In this document: piece by piece, positions 1 through 6,768 of the stretch
How the letters are laid out: the number at the start of each line of letters is the position of its first letter
Numbering within the stretch: position 1 is the stretch's first letter
Assembly: GCA_036267755.1 (NCBI GenBank)
Contig: DATAVK010000148.1
Coordinates: forward strand, 1 to 12,139
Reading direction: 5' to 3'
Source of the DNA: DATAVK01 sp036267755
Lineage (GTDB): Bacteria; Actinomycetota; Actinomycetes; JAFAQI01
DNA length: 12,139 bases
Translations under genes and position numbers: made by a program
The notes under the pieces: generated by a model
The model's database searches: none
Told to the model about the DNA's origin: nothing
Seen by the model: the letters and a program-made list of their open reading frames with translations, nothing else

Positions 1-1493
1 TAGTCGATCGGTGCGACCTTGGTGCCGGCCGGCTCGATCGCGGGCAGCGTCCGCGGGTCGCCCAGCTGGGCATGCAGTGCGGCGTACTTGGCGCCGCCGA
101 GCGGGCGACCGTTCGGCGCGGTCGGCCCGGTCACCGCGTTGAAGACCGGCGACGCGCTCAGCCGCTGCTGCGCCTCGTCCAGTGAGCCGGGGTGGTCCCA
201 GACCGGCTGGTCGAACCGGAAGATGACGTTGGTAGGGTTGGCGGACGCCTTCGGGAAGTGTCCGTTCAGGATGGCGTCGCCGGCGGCCGAGTCGGTGCCC
301 TTGGGCGCCGACAGCGCGTTGCCGAAGCCGGCCGCGGTGTACTGCGTGACCATCGTCGCGAGACCGCCGAACGCGACCAGCCCGATGACGAGCGTCACGG
401 CGGGCCGCGCGACGATCCGACCGGCGATTCGGCCCCACAGCGGTGTCTTGGCCACACCGGGCTTGGGCTTGGTCGGCCAGAAGACCGCGCGGCCCAGGAT
501 GGCCAGCAGCGCGGGGAGCAGCGTGAGGCCGGCGAGCAGCATGATGAACACCGCGATCGCCAGCGGCGCACCGAGGCTGGAGTAGATGCCGAACGTGGCC
601 GCGAGCAGGCTCAGCAACGCTGCGATCACGGTGCCGGCGGAGAAGGTGATCGACTCGCCGACCCGCTCCACGGACCGCACGATCGCGTCGCGTGGCGCCA
701 GGCCGGCACGGATCTCCTCGCGCACCCGGAAGATGAGGAACAAGCCGTAGTCGGTGCCCGCCCCGAGGATGAGGACGGTGAGCATGATCTCGCTCAGCGA
801 CGAGACCTGCAGCCCGACCTTGGTGAACTCCGCCACCACTCGACCGGCGACAGCGCTGACCAGAATGGCGGGGACCAAGGTGACCAGCGGCGTGAGCGGC
901 GCCCGGAAGATCAGGATGAGCAGCACCAGGATGAACAGCACGGACAGGCCCTCGACCTGGCCGTTCGTCGACCCCGAGGCGGCCTGGGTGTCGACCTGGT
1001 CGGCGAGTTGCCCGGCGAGGTGGGTTTGGAGACCCGGCGGCGCCGGTACCGACCGGATCGCCGCGCGCAGGTCGTGCACGAGCGTGATGACCGGGCCGTC
1101 CTCACCGAGGTTCACGTCGGAGAGCGTCTGGATCTGCTCGGCCTTGCCGTCCGGCGAGGTCCCCAGGTCCCGCACCACCGTCGCGTGCGGCACCTGCCGC
1201 ACCTTCGCGATCAGCTGCTGGATGTAGGCCTGATCCGCCGCCGTCAGTCCCGATGTCCGGCCCACGACGATGGGCACCGGCGTGAGGTTCGAGTTCTGCA
1301 GCGGTGAGGCCAGCCGGCTCGCGACGTTGCTCGGGCTGTCGGCCGGCAGGAACGACGTGTTGTTGGCCTTCGTGACGCTGGCGAGCGACGGAAACGCGAT
1401 GCTCGTCACGACCGCAGCAGCGATCCAGAACAGCAGGACCAGCCAGCGGAAACGGACGGCGAACCGGCCGATGCCGGAGTACAAGGCGTGCAT
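1..1493 (-). CDS. MMPL-family (RND superfamily) transporter, N-terminal part; C-terminus beyond window
   Basis: Reading the minus strand from the ATG at 1493, the frame stays open to the window edge, giving about 497 residues; MMPL proteins are usually 700-1000, so roughly the second half is missing. TM1 lies near residues 17-37. An extracytoplasmic porter domain follows to about 180. A hydrophobic block of several helices covers about 183-335, and a further helix about 363-383 leads into a second porter domain that is cut off. The TM4 motif GTDYGLFLIFRVREE carries D248-Y249, the Asp-Tyr pair that relays protons in MmpL3-type pumps. The family exports lipids or hydrophobic compounds using the proton gradient; the substrate here cannot be told. 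The start is supported by AAGGA at 1504-1508, 10 nt upstream. No partner lipoprotein or TetR gene is visible; either could lie beyond the left edge. Confidence 0.93.
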   Translation of the reverse strand, partial: MHALYSGIGRFAVRFRWLVLLFWIAAAVVTSIAFPSLASVTKANNTSFLPADSPSNVASRLASPLQNSNLTPVPIVVGRTSGLTAADQAYIQQLIAKVRQVPHATVVRDLGTSPDGKAEQIQTLSDVNLGEDGPVITLVHDLRAAIRSVPAPPGLQTHLAGQLADQVDTQAASGSTNGQVEGLSVLFILVLLILIFRAPLTPLVTLVPAILVSAVAGRVVAEFTKVGLQVSSLSEIMLTVLILGAGTDYGLFLIFRVREEIRAGLAPRDAIVRSVERVGESITFSAGTVIAALLSLLAATFGIYSSLGAPLAIAVFIMLLAGLTLLPALLAILGRAVFWPTKPKPGVAKTPLWGRIAGRIVARPAVTLVIGLVAFGGLATMVTQYTAAGFGNALSAPKGTDSAAGDAILNGHFPKASANPTNVIFRFDQPVWDHPGSLDEAQQRLSASPVFNAVTGPTAPNGRPLGGAKYAALHAQLGDPRTLPAIEPAGTKVAPID

Positions 1494-1563
1494 GGGAGCG
1501 GCGTCCTTCGGGGCGGCTACGTGGGGAGAAGTCTCGCTGTCTTGGCTATCAGATCGTTGTAAA

Positions 1564-1636
1564 CACTGCGCAACCTATAAGCACTGTGCAGCTCAGCAAC
1601 GCGGTGCGCCTCAGCAACATTGCGCAACTCAGCGCA
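1564..1636. repeat. Degenerate 18-bp-period direct repeat upstream of the MMPL gene; possible operator
   Basis: CTCAGCAAC occurs at 1592-1600 and again at 1610-1618, and CTCAGCGCA follows at 1628-1636, so the starts are exactly 18 bp apart. Next to them, CACTGCGCA (1564-1572) and CACTGTGCA (1582-1590) are also 18 bp apart. A perfect 8-bp palindrome, TTGCGCAA, lies at 1620-1627. The array fills about half of the 135-bp gap in front of the transporter and runs over the stop codon of the secreted-protein gene. MMPL genes are often controlled by TetR-type repressors that bind in such gaps, so an operator is plausible, but I do not recognise the motif and no regulator gene is in view. Confidence 0.45.
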
Positions 1637-2624
1637 CCCGGCCGCTGTTCGCCGACCGCCGCAGACTCGACTCGTCGACGGCCTGGAAGTCCTTGGCCGG
1701 GATCGTCTTGAGCTGGTCGAGCAAGGTGCTGGGCCAGTGGGTGCTGCTCGCGCCCTGGAAATACCACGGCGACCCGTTGTCCGCCAGGATCAGGCCGTAG
1801 GTCTTCATCGCGCGCAGCACGACCCGGGTGTCCCGGCTGAAGTGGGCGGTCGGGAAGCTGGCCTTGAGCCGGAACCTCGCGCCCATCGGTGGGGCGGCAG
1901 CCGAGGACGTGCTGCCGGCCTCGTGCCGCGCGGGCCACAGGAAGCGCCGTGAGGTGACCGGCGCCGTGAACCGGATCGCGTGGTTGACATGGCCTGCCTT
2001 CACTTCGCTCCACCGGAGCAGGCCGGGCAGGATCGGCAGCCCGGCGGCGTCCGCGGAGGTCCACCCCTTGGGTCGCAACGCGTTGCTGCGCAACGACCAG
2101 GTGGCGCCGGAGCCGGCGGTCCAGCCATGAGAGGTGTGCCGGGTGTCCCAGGTCTCGTAGAGCCGGCAGCTGGCCTTGTCGACGATGATCGCGTGCCGGT
2201 CGCCGGAGGCGTGCTTTCCGCCCTCGATCTTGGTGTCGCTGCCGAGCGGGTAGCGCACGTGGTCGCTCTCGCTCGCGTAGGTGAAGTGGACCTTGACCGT
2301 CTTGTGGTGGCCAGAGACCACGGTGATCGGGATCCCGTAGGGCACCGGTTGGGCGCCGTACGACGGTCCGAAGTCCGGGTGTAGGTCGACGCCGCGTCCG
2401 ATGCTCTTCACCCACTGAGCGCTGTGCGTGTTGACCGGCAGCTTGGTGATCGGGGTGTTCCAGACGTTGTCGGCCGGGAACACGTCGCACTTGGTGCCCG
2501 CGACGTGACCGTGCACTGCCATCGGCGCCGACACATCCGCGGGAACCACCGCCGAGGCTGCTGCGGTCGGGATGGTGACTGCCGCGAGGGCGGCACCGAG
2601 GGCGAGATATCGGCGATACGGCAT
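1629..2624 (-). CDS. Secreted protein of unknown function (331 aa)
   Basis: I do not recognise a named family. Residues 1-25 form a Sec-type signal peptide: RR at 4-5, a hydrophobic core at 7-18, and a likely cut after A23-S24-A25. The mature protein has only two cysteines, C46 and C153, which could form a disulfide. Distinctive stretches are FPADNVWNTPI (49-59), YASESDHVRYP (116-126), GDRHAIIVD (141-149) and, towards the C-terminus, a run of aromatic- and glycine-rich motifs including GWTSADAAGLPILPG, PPMGARFRLK and YGLILADNGSPWYFQG. The absence of a membrane anchor or cell-wall signal suggests release outside the cell. The ATG at 2624 is preceded by GAGG about 9 nt upstream. The gene is divergent from the decarboxylase and lies upstream of the transporter on the same strand with a 135-bp gap, so co-transcription with it is uncertain. 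Confidence 0.88.
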   Translation of the reverse strand: MPYRRYLALGAALAAVTIPTAAASAVVPADVSAPMAVHGHVAGTKCDVFPADNVWNTPITKLPVNTHSAQWVKSIGRGVDLHPDFGPSYGAQPVPYGIPITVVSGHHKTVKVHFTYASESDHVRYPLGSDTKIEGGKHASGDRHAIIVDKASCRLYETWDTRHTSHGWTAGSGATWSLRSNALRPKGWTSADAAGLPILPGLLRWSEVKAGHVNHAIRFTAPVTSRRFLWPARHEAGSTSSAAAPPMGARFRLKASFPTAHFSRDTRVVLRAMKTYGLILADNGSPWYFQGASSTHWPSTLLDQLKTIPAKDFQAVDESSLRRSANSGRVR

Positions 2625-2701
2625 AAAAACATCCTCGACGGGAGAAGCCGCCCGCTCAAGTGAAATCCTCGCCGCATCGCTCGCCGACCCGCTAGGGCAC
2701 G

Positions 2702-4216
2702 ATGTGCGCCATGGCTGCTGCGGACCCCGACTTCGACTGGCATCCGGAACCGTCGCTCGTCGACTTCCACGACCCGTCGAGCCGGGAGTCGTTGCAGCTG
2801 CTCGGGGAGTCGACCTGGCGGGTGGCAGTCGACCACCTGTACGGCGAGGCCTTCGTCCGGCCCGTGGGACCGAGCTCGTATCCGGAGCTCCGGGAACGCG
2901 TGTTCGGTCCCTCTCGACGCCCGGCGCCGGCGCCGACCGAGCCGTCGACCTCCGACGAGGTGCTGCAGGACATCACGCAGCGGCTACTGCCCTACACCTA
3001 CAACGCGCATCACCTGAGGTCGTTCAGCTACTTCACGGCGCCGCCGCTGCCGGTCGCGGTGGCAGGTGACGTGCTCGCGTCCTGGCTGCAGCAAAGCGTC
3101 GACGTGTTCCATGCCAGCCCGGTCGGCACGCTGATCGACGAGGAGGTGACGGGCTGGCTGCGCGACCTGGTTGGGTACGACGAGGCCGGCTGGGGCGTCC
3201 TGACCTCGGGTGGCGTGATGGCGAACCTGATGGCGATGACAGTCGCGCGGGACACGGCGCTGCGCCGGATCCGCGGCCTGGACCGGCCACCGCGCGGCGC
3301 GGACCTTGAGGGGGCGCGGGTCTACGTCTCCGACCAGGCACACTTCTCGATCGGACGCGCCCTGGACGTGCTCGGCTTCCCGTCCGGCACGCTGCACGTC
3401 GTACCCAGCGACGACTTCCGGTTGCAGGCGGAGCCGGTGGCCGACGCGATCGCAGCCGACCAGGCGGCCGGGCTGGTGCCGTTCTGCATCGCAGCCGTCG
3501 CGGGGTCGACCAACACCGGCTCGATCGACGCGTTGACGGACCTCGCCGACCTGGCCGAGCGAGAACAGCTATGGCTGCATGTCGACGCGGCGTACGGCGG
3601 CGCTGCCCGGCTCTCGCGGCGGGACGCCGCTCGCGTGCCCGGCCTCGAACGCGCCGACTCGGTGACCGTCGACCCCCACAAGTGGTTCTTCCAGCCGATC
3701 GACATCGGCGCCCTGCTGGTCCGCCGGCGCGAAGACCTGCGCCGCAGCTTCCTGCAGACACCGGAGTACTACCGGTCCTCGACGCCGGAGGACGAACCGC
3801 TCGGCTGGCTCGAGTACTCGATCGAGGGAACCCGGCGACTGCGGTCGCTCAAGCTGTGGGCGTCCTGGCGACATCTGGGGACCGCCGGGCTGGGCCGGCT
3901 GGTCGAGACAACCAACGACCTCGCGGCTGAGCTCAACGCGCTGATCGCCGCCAGCCCGGATTTCGAGACCGTCGTACCCGAGCCGGACCTGTCGGTCGTC
4001 TGCTTCCGACACCTGCCCGGCGTCGCTGTGTCGGACGACGAGCTCGACCGGCACCAGGACCGGCTGCAGCGGGCGCTGGAGATCTCCGGTGCCGCCTGGG
4101 TATCGACGACCCGGTTGCACGGCCGTACCTGGCTGCGCGCCGGGGTCATGAACTACATGAGCACGGGTGATGACCTGGTCGCCCTACTGGACGCGCTGCG
4201 GTCCGTCGCCAGCTGA
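2702..4216 (+). CDS. PLP-dependent group II amino-acid decarboxylase family protein
   Basis: This 504-residue protein has the full fold-type I decarboxylase signature (aromatic-L-amino-acid / glutamate decarboxylase group). SGGVMAN (PLP phosphate region) is followed by SDQAHFSI with H214, which should stack on the PLP ring. AGSTNTGSID comes next, then HVDAAYGG with D295 contacting the pyridine nitrogen and A297. DPHKW carries K327, the Schiff-base lysine. All key residues are present and the length is normal, so it should be active, releasing CO2 from an amino acid in the cytoplasm. The substrate cannot be read from the sequence; tryptophan, tyrosine, DOPA, glutamate or a non-standard amino acid are all possible. 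ATG at 2702 and ATG at 2711 are both usable; neither has a good Shine-Dalgarno (only TAGGG near 2692-2696). It stands alone between a divergent gene and the cyd control region. Confidence 0.95.
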   Translation: MCAMAAADPDFDWHPEPSLVDFHDPSSRESLQLLGESTWRVAVDHLYGEAFVRPVGPSSYPELRERVFGPSRRPAPAPTEPSTSDEVLQDITQRLLPYTYNAHHLRSFSYFTAPPLPVAVAGDVLASWLQQSVDVFHASPVGTLIDEEVTGWLRDLVGYDEAGWGVLTSGGVMANLMAMTVARDTALRRIRGLDRPPRGADLEGARVYVSDQAHFSIGRALDVLGFPSGTLHVVPSDDFRLQAEPVADAIAADQAAGLVPFCIAAVAGSTNTGSIDALTDLADLAEREQLWLHVDAAYGGAARLSRRDAARVPGLERADSVTVDPHKWFFQPIDIGALLVRRREDLRRSFLQTPEYYRSSTPEDEPLGWLEYSIEGTRRLRSLKLWASWRHLGTAGLGRLVETTNDLAAELNALIAASPDFETVVPEPDLSVVCFRHLPGVAVSDDELDRHQDRLQRALEISGAAWVSTTRLHGRTWLRAGVMNYMSTGDDLVALLDALRSVAS

Positions 4217-4221
4217 CCCAC

Positions 4222-4242
4222 ACACCAATGGCCCATTGGTGT
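4222..4242. promoter_or_regulatory. Palindrome A of the phased array upstream of cydA
   Basis: ACACCAATG (4222-4230) and CATTGGTGT (4234-4242) form perfect 9-bp arms around GCC, starting 5 bp after the decarboxylase stop codon. Its inner 19 bp (4223-4241) are the exact reverse complement of palindrome C. It could also fold as an RNA hairpin at the end of the decarboxylase transcript, but no T-run follows it, so an intrinsic terminator is less likely than a protein-binding site. Confidence 0.7.
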
Positions 4243-4256
4243 TGCAATAGCAACAC
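4239..4256. repeat. Inverted repeat GTGTTGC-AATA-GCAACAC
   Basis: Perfect 7-bp arms (4239-4245 and 4250-4256) surround AATA. The left arm overlaps the right arm of palindrome A and the right arm overlaps the start of the weaker palindrome B, so it is interleaved with the array. In RNA it would compete with the hairpin of palindrome A. Confidence 0.5.
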
Positions 4257-4273
4257 GCGTGGCCCATCGGTGT
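4253..4273. promoter_or_regulatory. Palindrome B, degenerate middle copy of the phased array
   Basis: Aligned with palindrome A, it matches at 17 of 21 positions: TGGCCCAT and GGTGT are kept, while three bases of the left arm (GCG for CAA) and one of the right arm differ. Its centre (4263) is exactly 31 bp from the centres of A (4232) and C (4294). A conserved right half with a decayed left half would suit a weaker, cooperatively filled site. Confidence 0.55.
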
Positions 4274-4284
4274 CGCCAGAGCCC

Positions 4285-4303
4285 CACCAATGGGCCATTG
4301 GTG
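4285..4303. promoter_or_regulatory. Palindrome C of the phased array, near the likely cydA promoter
   Basis: CACCAATG (4285-4292) and CATTGGTG (4296-4303) are perfect 8-bp arms around GGC. The site ends 8 bp before TACAGT at 4312-4317, a possible -10 box. If that box is used, palindrome C covers the expected -35 position, as a repressor site would. Confidence 0.65.
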
Positions 4304-4311
4304 CAGCGGCG

Positions 4312-4327
4312 TACAGTCCTCTTGACA
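4312..4327 (+). promoter_or_regulatory. Candidate promoter elements for the cydAB operon
   Basis: TACAGT (4312-4317) fits the TAnnnT pattern of a -10 box and would start the transcript near 4324, leaving a leader of about 37 nt. TTGACA (4322-4327) is a perfect -35 hexamer, but no acceptable -10 lies 15-19 bp after it. I favour the TACAGT reading, with low certainty. Confidence 0.3.
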
Positions 4328-4330
4328 GCC

Positions 4331-4348
4331 TCGTGAAAGTTTTCACAA
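4331..4348. promoter_or_regulatory. Rex-like redox operator upstream of cydA
   Basis: TCGTGAA-AGTT-TTCACAA has the 7-4-7 layout of the Rex operator (TTGTGAA-N4-TTCACAA), with one arm mismatch, C for T at 4332. The core GTGAAA / TTTCAC arms (4333-4338, 4341-4346) are perfect. In Streptomyces coelicolor, Rex, which senses NADH/NAD+, represses cyd genes through such a site. Here it lies in the probable leader and touches the Shine-Dalgarno, so bound Rex would block transcription. No rex gene is in the window. Confidence 0.65.
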
Positions 4349-4353
4349 GGAGG
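4347..4353 (+). promoter_or_regulatory. Strong Shine-Dalgarno of cydA
   Basis: AAGGAGG lies 7 nt before the ATG at 4361. It is the strongest ribosome-binding site seen in the window and fixes the cydA start. Its first bases overlap the Rex-like site. Confidence 0.85.
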
Positions 4354-4360
4354 TTTCCGG

Positions 4361-5725
4361 ATGACCGGGATCATCGTCGCTTCCGGCAATCTCGCCAACC
4401 CCGTCATGGCGCGGTCGCAGATGGGGTTCTCCCTCGGCTGGCACATCATCCTGGCCTGCTTCGGCGTCGGGATGCCCGCGCTCGTCGTGTTCGTCGAGTG
4501 GCGCGGAATCCGCACCGGTGACCCCAGTTACCGGCTCCTGGCCAGACGGTGGGCCAAGGTGCTCGGGGTGCTGTTCGCCGTGGGTGCGGTCTCCGGCACG
4601 ATCCTGTCGTTCGAGATGGGCGTGCTCTGGTCCGGGCTGATGGATCACTACGGCGCGGTGATCGGGCTGCCGTTCGCGATCGAAGGCTTTGCTTTCTTCA
4701 TCGAGGCGATCTTCCTCGGCATCTACCTCTACGGCTGGGATCGGCTCTCGCCGCGGACCCATCTGCTGTCCGGGATTCCGATCGTCGTCGCAGGTATCGC
4801 GTCGGCGTTCTTCGTGGTCAGCGCGAACGCCTGGATGAACAGCCCGACCGGATACACGGTGCGCGACGGCCGGCTGGTCGGCGTCGACCCGTGGGCGGCG
4901 ATGTTCAACTCCGCGACCGGCCCCGAGACGACCCACATGATCATCTCGGCGTTCATGGTGACCGGCTTCGGGGTCGCGTCGGTGTACGCCGTAGCGATGC
5001 TGCGCGGCCGGCACGACCGCTACCACCGGATCGGCCTGCTAGTCCCGCTCACCATGGCCTCGGTGCTCGCCCCGATCCAGTTCGTGGTCGGCGATTGGGC
5101 AGCCAGGTACGTCGCAAAGGACCAGCCGGTGAAGCTGGCCGCGATGGAGGGTCTGGCGCACGGACGCAACGGCGCACCGGAGTCGATCGGCGGCTACTTC
5201 TCGGGCGGCCAGCTGCACGACGCGATCCGCCTCCCCGACGGGCTGAGCCTGCTCACCCACTTCCGACCGAACGCGTACGTGGCTGGCCTCGACCAGGTGC
5301 CACCGGCGCTGCGACCGCCGGTGACCGTCGTACACCTCGCCTTCGACAGCATGGTCGGCATCGGCAGCGCGCTGTTGCTGCTCGCCGCCTGGCTGGGCTA
5401 CGCGTGGTGGCGGCACCGCGACCTGCCGACCAGCCGGTGGTTCCTGCGCGCTGTGGCCGTCTCGGGAGTCGGCGCGGTTGTCGCGATGGAGGCCGGCTGG
5501 ATCACCACCGAAGTGGGTCGCCAGCCCTGGATCGTGTACGGCGTCCTCAAGGTCGCGGCCGCCGTGAACCCCGAGCCCGGCCTCGGGTACGGCCTCTACG
5601 CCGTCATCGTCGTGTACGCCGCCCTGACGGTCGCCACGGTCTATGTGCTGCGGCGGATGACACAGTCGACGCCGGTGCCGATGGCGCCGCAGGAATCCGA
5701 CGTCGCGGCCGTCAAGGTGGTGTGA
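4361..5725 (+). CDS. cydA: Cytochrome bd quinol oxidase subunit I
   Basis: Subunit I of the bd-type terminal oxidase oxidises quinol and reduces O2 to water in the plasma membrane, at high oxygen affinity and without proton pumping. The 454-residue length and the compact loop after GDW show the short-Q-loop class typical of Gram-positives. Expected cofactor residues are present: H28 in RSQMGFSLGWH (heme b595), H192 in TTHMIISAF and M331 in FDSMVGIG (heme b558), E108 and E115 in AIEGFAFFIEA, and E384 in TTEVGRQPW (probable heme b595/d-site ligand). QPVKLAAME keeps the quinol-site pair K258 and E263. SANAWMNSPTG and YGWDRL are further family motifs. These assignments follow E. coli and Geobacillus CydA by motif. 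The protein looks complete. Three bp separate it from cydB, and its upstream region is the most elaborate control region in the window. Confidence 0.98.
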   Translation: MTGIIVASGNLANPVMARSQMGFSLGWHIILACFGVGMPALVVFVEWRGIRTGDPSYRLLARRWAKVLGVLFAVGAVSGTILSFEMGVLWSGLMDHYGAVIGLPFAIEGFAFFIEAIFLGIYLYGWDRLSPRTHLLSGIPIVVAGIASAFFVVSANAWMNSPTGYTVRDGRLVGVDPWAAMFNSATGPETTHMIISAFMVTGFGVASVYAVAMLRGRHDRYHRIGLLVPLTMASVLAPIQFVVGDWAARYVAKDQPVKLAAMEGLAHGRNGAPESIGGYFSGGQLHDAIRLPDGLSLLTHFRPNAYVAGLDQVPPALRPPVTVVHLAFDSMVGIGSALLLLAAWLGYAWWRHRDLPTSRWFLRAVAVSGVGAVVAMEAGWITTEVGRQPWIVYGVLKVAAAVNPEPGLGYGLYAVIVVYAALTVATVYVLRRMTQSTPVPMAPQESDVAAVKVV

Positions 5726-5728
5726 CCG

Positions 5729-6754
5729 ATGACGTACGCCAACGCGCTGCTCGCCGTGATGTGGCTCGCGGTGACCGCGTACGCGCTGCTCGCGGGTGCC
5801 GATTTCGGTGCCGGCATCTGGGACCTGCTCGCCGGCAGCTCGAAGCGCGGCGCCTCCCAGCGCAGCCTGATCGAGCACTCGATCGGTCCGGTGTGGGAGG
5901 CCAACCACGTCTGGCTGATCTTCGTGCTGGTCATCATGTGGACCGCATTCCCGCCACTGTTCGCGGCCGTGTCCTCGACGCTCTACATCCCACTCACGCT
6001 GATCGCACTCGGTGTCATCGCGCGGGGCTCGGCGTTCGCGTTCCGAAAGGTGGTGAGCGAGCTGTGGCAACGCCGGCTCTTCGGCGCGGTCTTCGCGTTC
6101 TCCTCAGTGGTGACACCGTTTTTCCTGGGCGCGACCGCCGGAGCCGTGGCGTCCGGCCGAGTCCCCCCGGGCATCGGCCGCGGCGACAGCATGACGAGTT
6201 GGACCGGGCCGGTGTCGATCCTCGCCGGCTGCTTCGCCGTCGTGGTCTGCGGCTACCTCGCCGCCGTGTACCTGACCGCTGACGCACGGCGCGCCGGGGA
6301 CAGCTCGCTCACCGAGCTGTTCCGCCGCCGGGCGCTCGGCAGCGGAGTGGTGGTGGGCGCCGTTGCCGCGGCAGGGCTGGTAGTCGTCCACGGCAACGCC
6401 CCACGGCTGTACGACGGGCTATCCGGGAAGGCGCTGCCGCTGGTCATCGTGTCGGTGGCAGCCGGCCTGGCGTCGATCGGGCTGCTCGTGCTGCGGCGGT
6501 TCACCGCCGTACGGGTCTCAGCCGCCTTGGCCGTCACCGCCGTGCTGTGGGCCTGGGGTGTCGCGCAGTACCCCCACCTGCTGCTGCCCGGCCTGACGGT
6601 CGCCTCGGCGGCAGCACCGCACGCGACCCTGACCGTGACGACCGGCTGCGTCATCGTCGGGATGCTCGTGCTGCTGCCCTCCCTCGGCTGGTTGTTCGTG
6701 CTGTTCCAACGGACCCCCGGACGGGCGGCTGACGCGACGGGGAGCGGCGAGTAG
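5729..6754 (+). CDS. cydB: Cytochrome bd quinol oxidase subunit II
   Basis: Subunit II stabilises the heme-bearing subunit I. The 341-residue protein is almost wholly hydrophobic, with about eight to nine membrane helices. It carries the family hallmarks GADFGAG (23-29) followed by IWDLL, and IGPVWEANHVWLIF (52-65). The length is normal. The start at 5729 has AAGGTGG at 5714-5720, within the end of cydA, and follows the cydA stop by 3 bp, so the two are co-transcribed and probably translationally coupled. Many actinobacteria place cydC and cydD (the transporter needed for bd assembly) directly downstream; here cydB is followed instead by acyl-CoA genes, so any cydCD must lie elsewhere. Confidence 0.97.
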   Translation: MTYANALLAVMWLAVTAYALLAGADFGAGIWDLLAGSSKRGASQRSLIEHSIGPVWEANHVWLIFVLVIMWTAFPPLFAAVSSTLYIPLTLIALGVIARGSAFAFRKVVSELWQRRLFGAVFAFSSVVTPFFLGATAGAVASGRVPPGIGRGDSMTSWTGPVSILAGCFAVVVCGYLAAVYLTADARRAGDSSLTELFRRRALGSGVVVGAVAAAGLVVVHGNAPRLYDGLSGKALPLVIVSVAAGLASIGLLVLRRFTAVRVSAALAVTAVLWAWGVAQYPHLLLPGLTVASAAAPHATLTVTTGCVIVGMLVLLPSLGWLFVLFQRTPGRAADATGSGE

Positions 6755-6768
6755 CGTCCGAGGCCACC

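Noticed and set aside
192..1307. Long plus-strand open frame opposite the MMPL gene
   Set aside because: It is the codon-aligned antisense of the transporter. Its Asp/Arg/Gln-rich translation has no fold-like pattern, while the minus strand gives clear MMPL motifs.
4222..4242. Intrinsic terminator for the decarboxylase gene
   Set aside because: The hairpin is strong but lacks a T-run, and the same motif recurs twice at exact spacing, which fits binding sites better. A weak terminator role is not excluded.
4322..4327. TTGACA as the main cydA -35 box
   Set aside because: No TAnnnT-like -10 lies 15-19 bp downstream; the region there is the Rex-like site and the Shine-Dalgarno.
4146..4346. Small minus-strand frames in the decarboxylase-cydA gap
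   Set aside because: They are created by translating the palindromic array (repeated Met-Ala-His-Trp-type peptide) and have no Shine-Dalgarno.
5039..6070. Long minus-strand frame over cydA/cydB
   Set aside because: Low-complexity His/Arg/Asp-rich translation with no motif, fully covered by confident genes on the other strand.
4549..6282. 577-codon plus-strand frame across cydA and cydB
   Set aside because: It is an Arg-rich shadow frame produced by high GC; the cydA and cydB frames carry all conserved residues.
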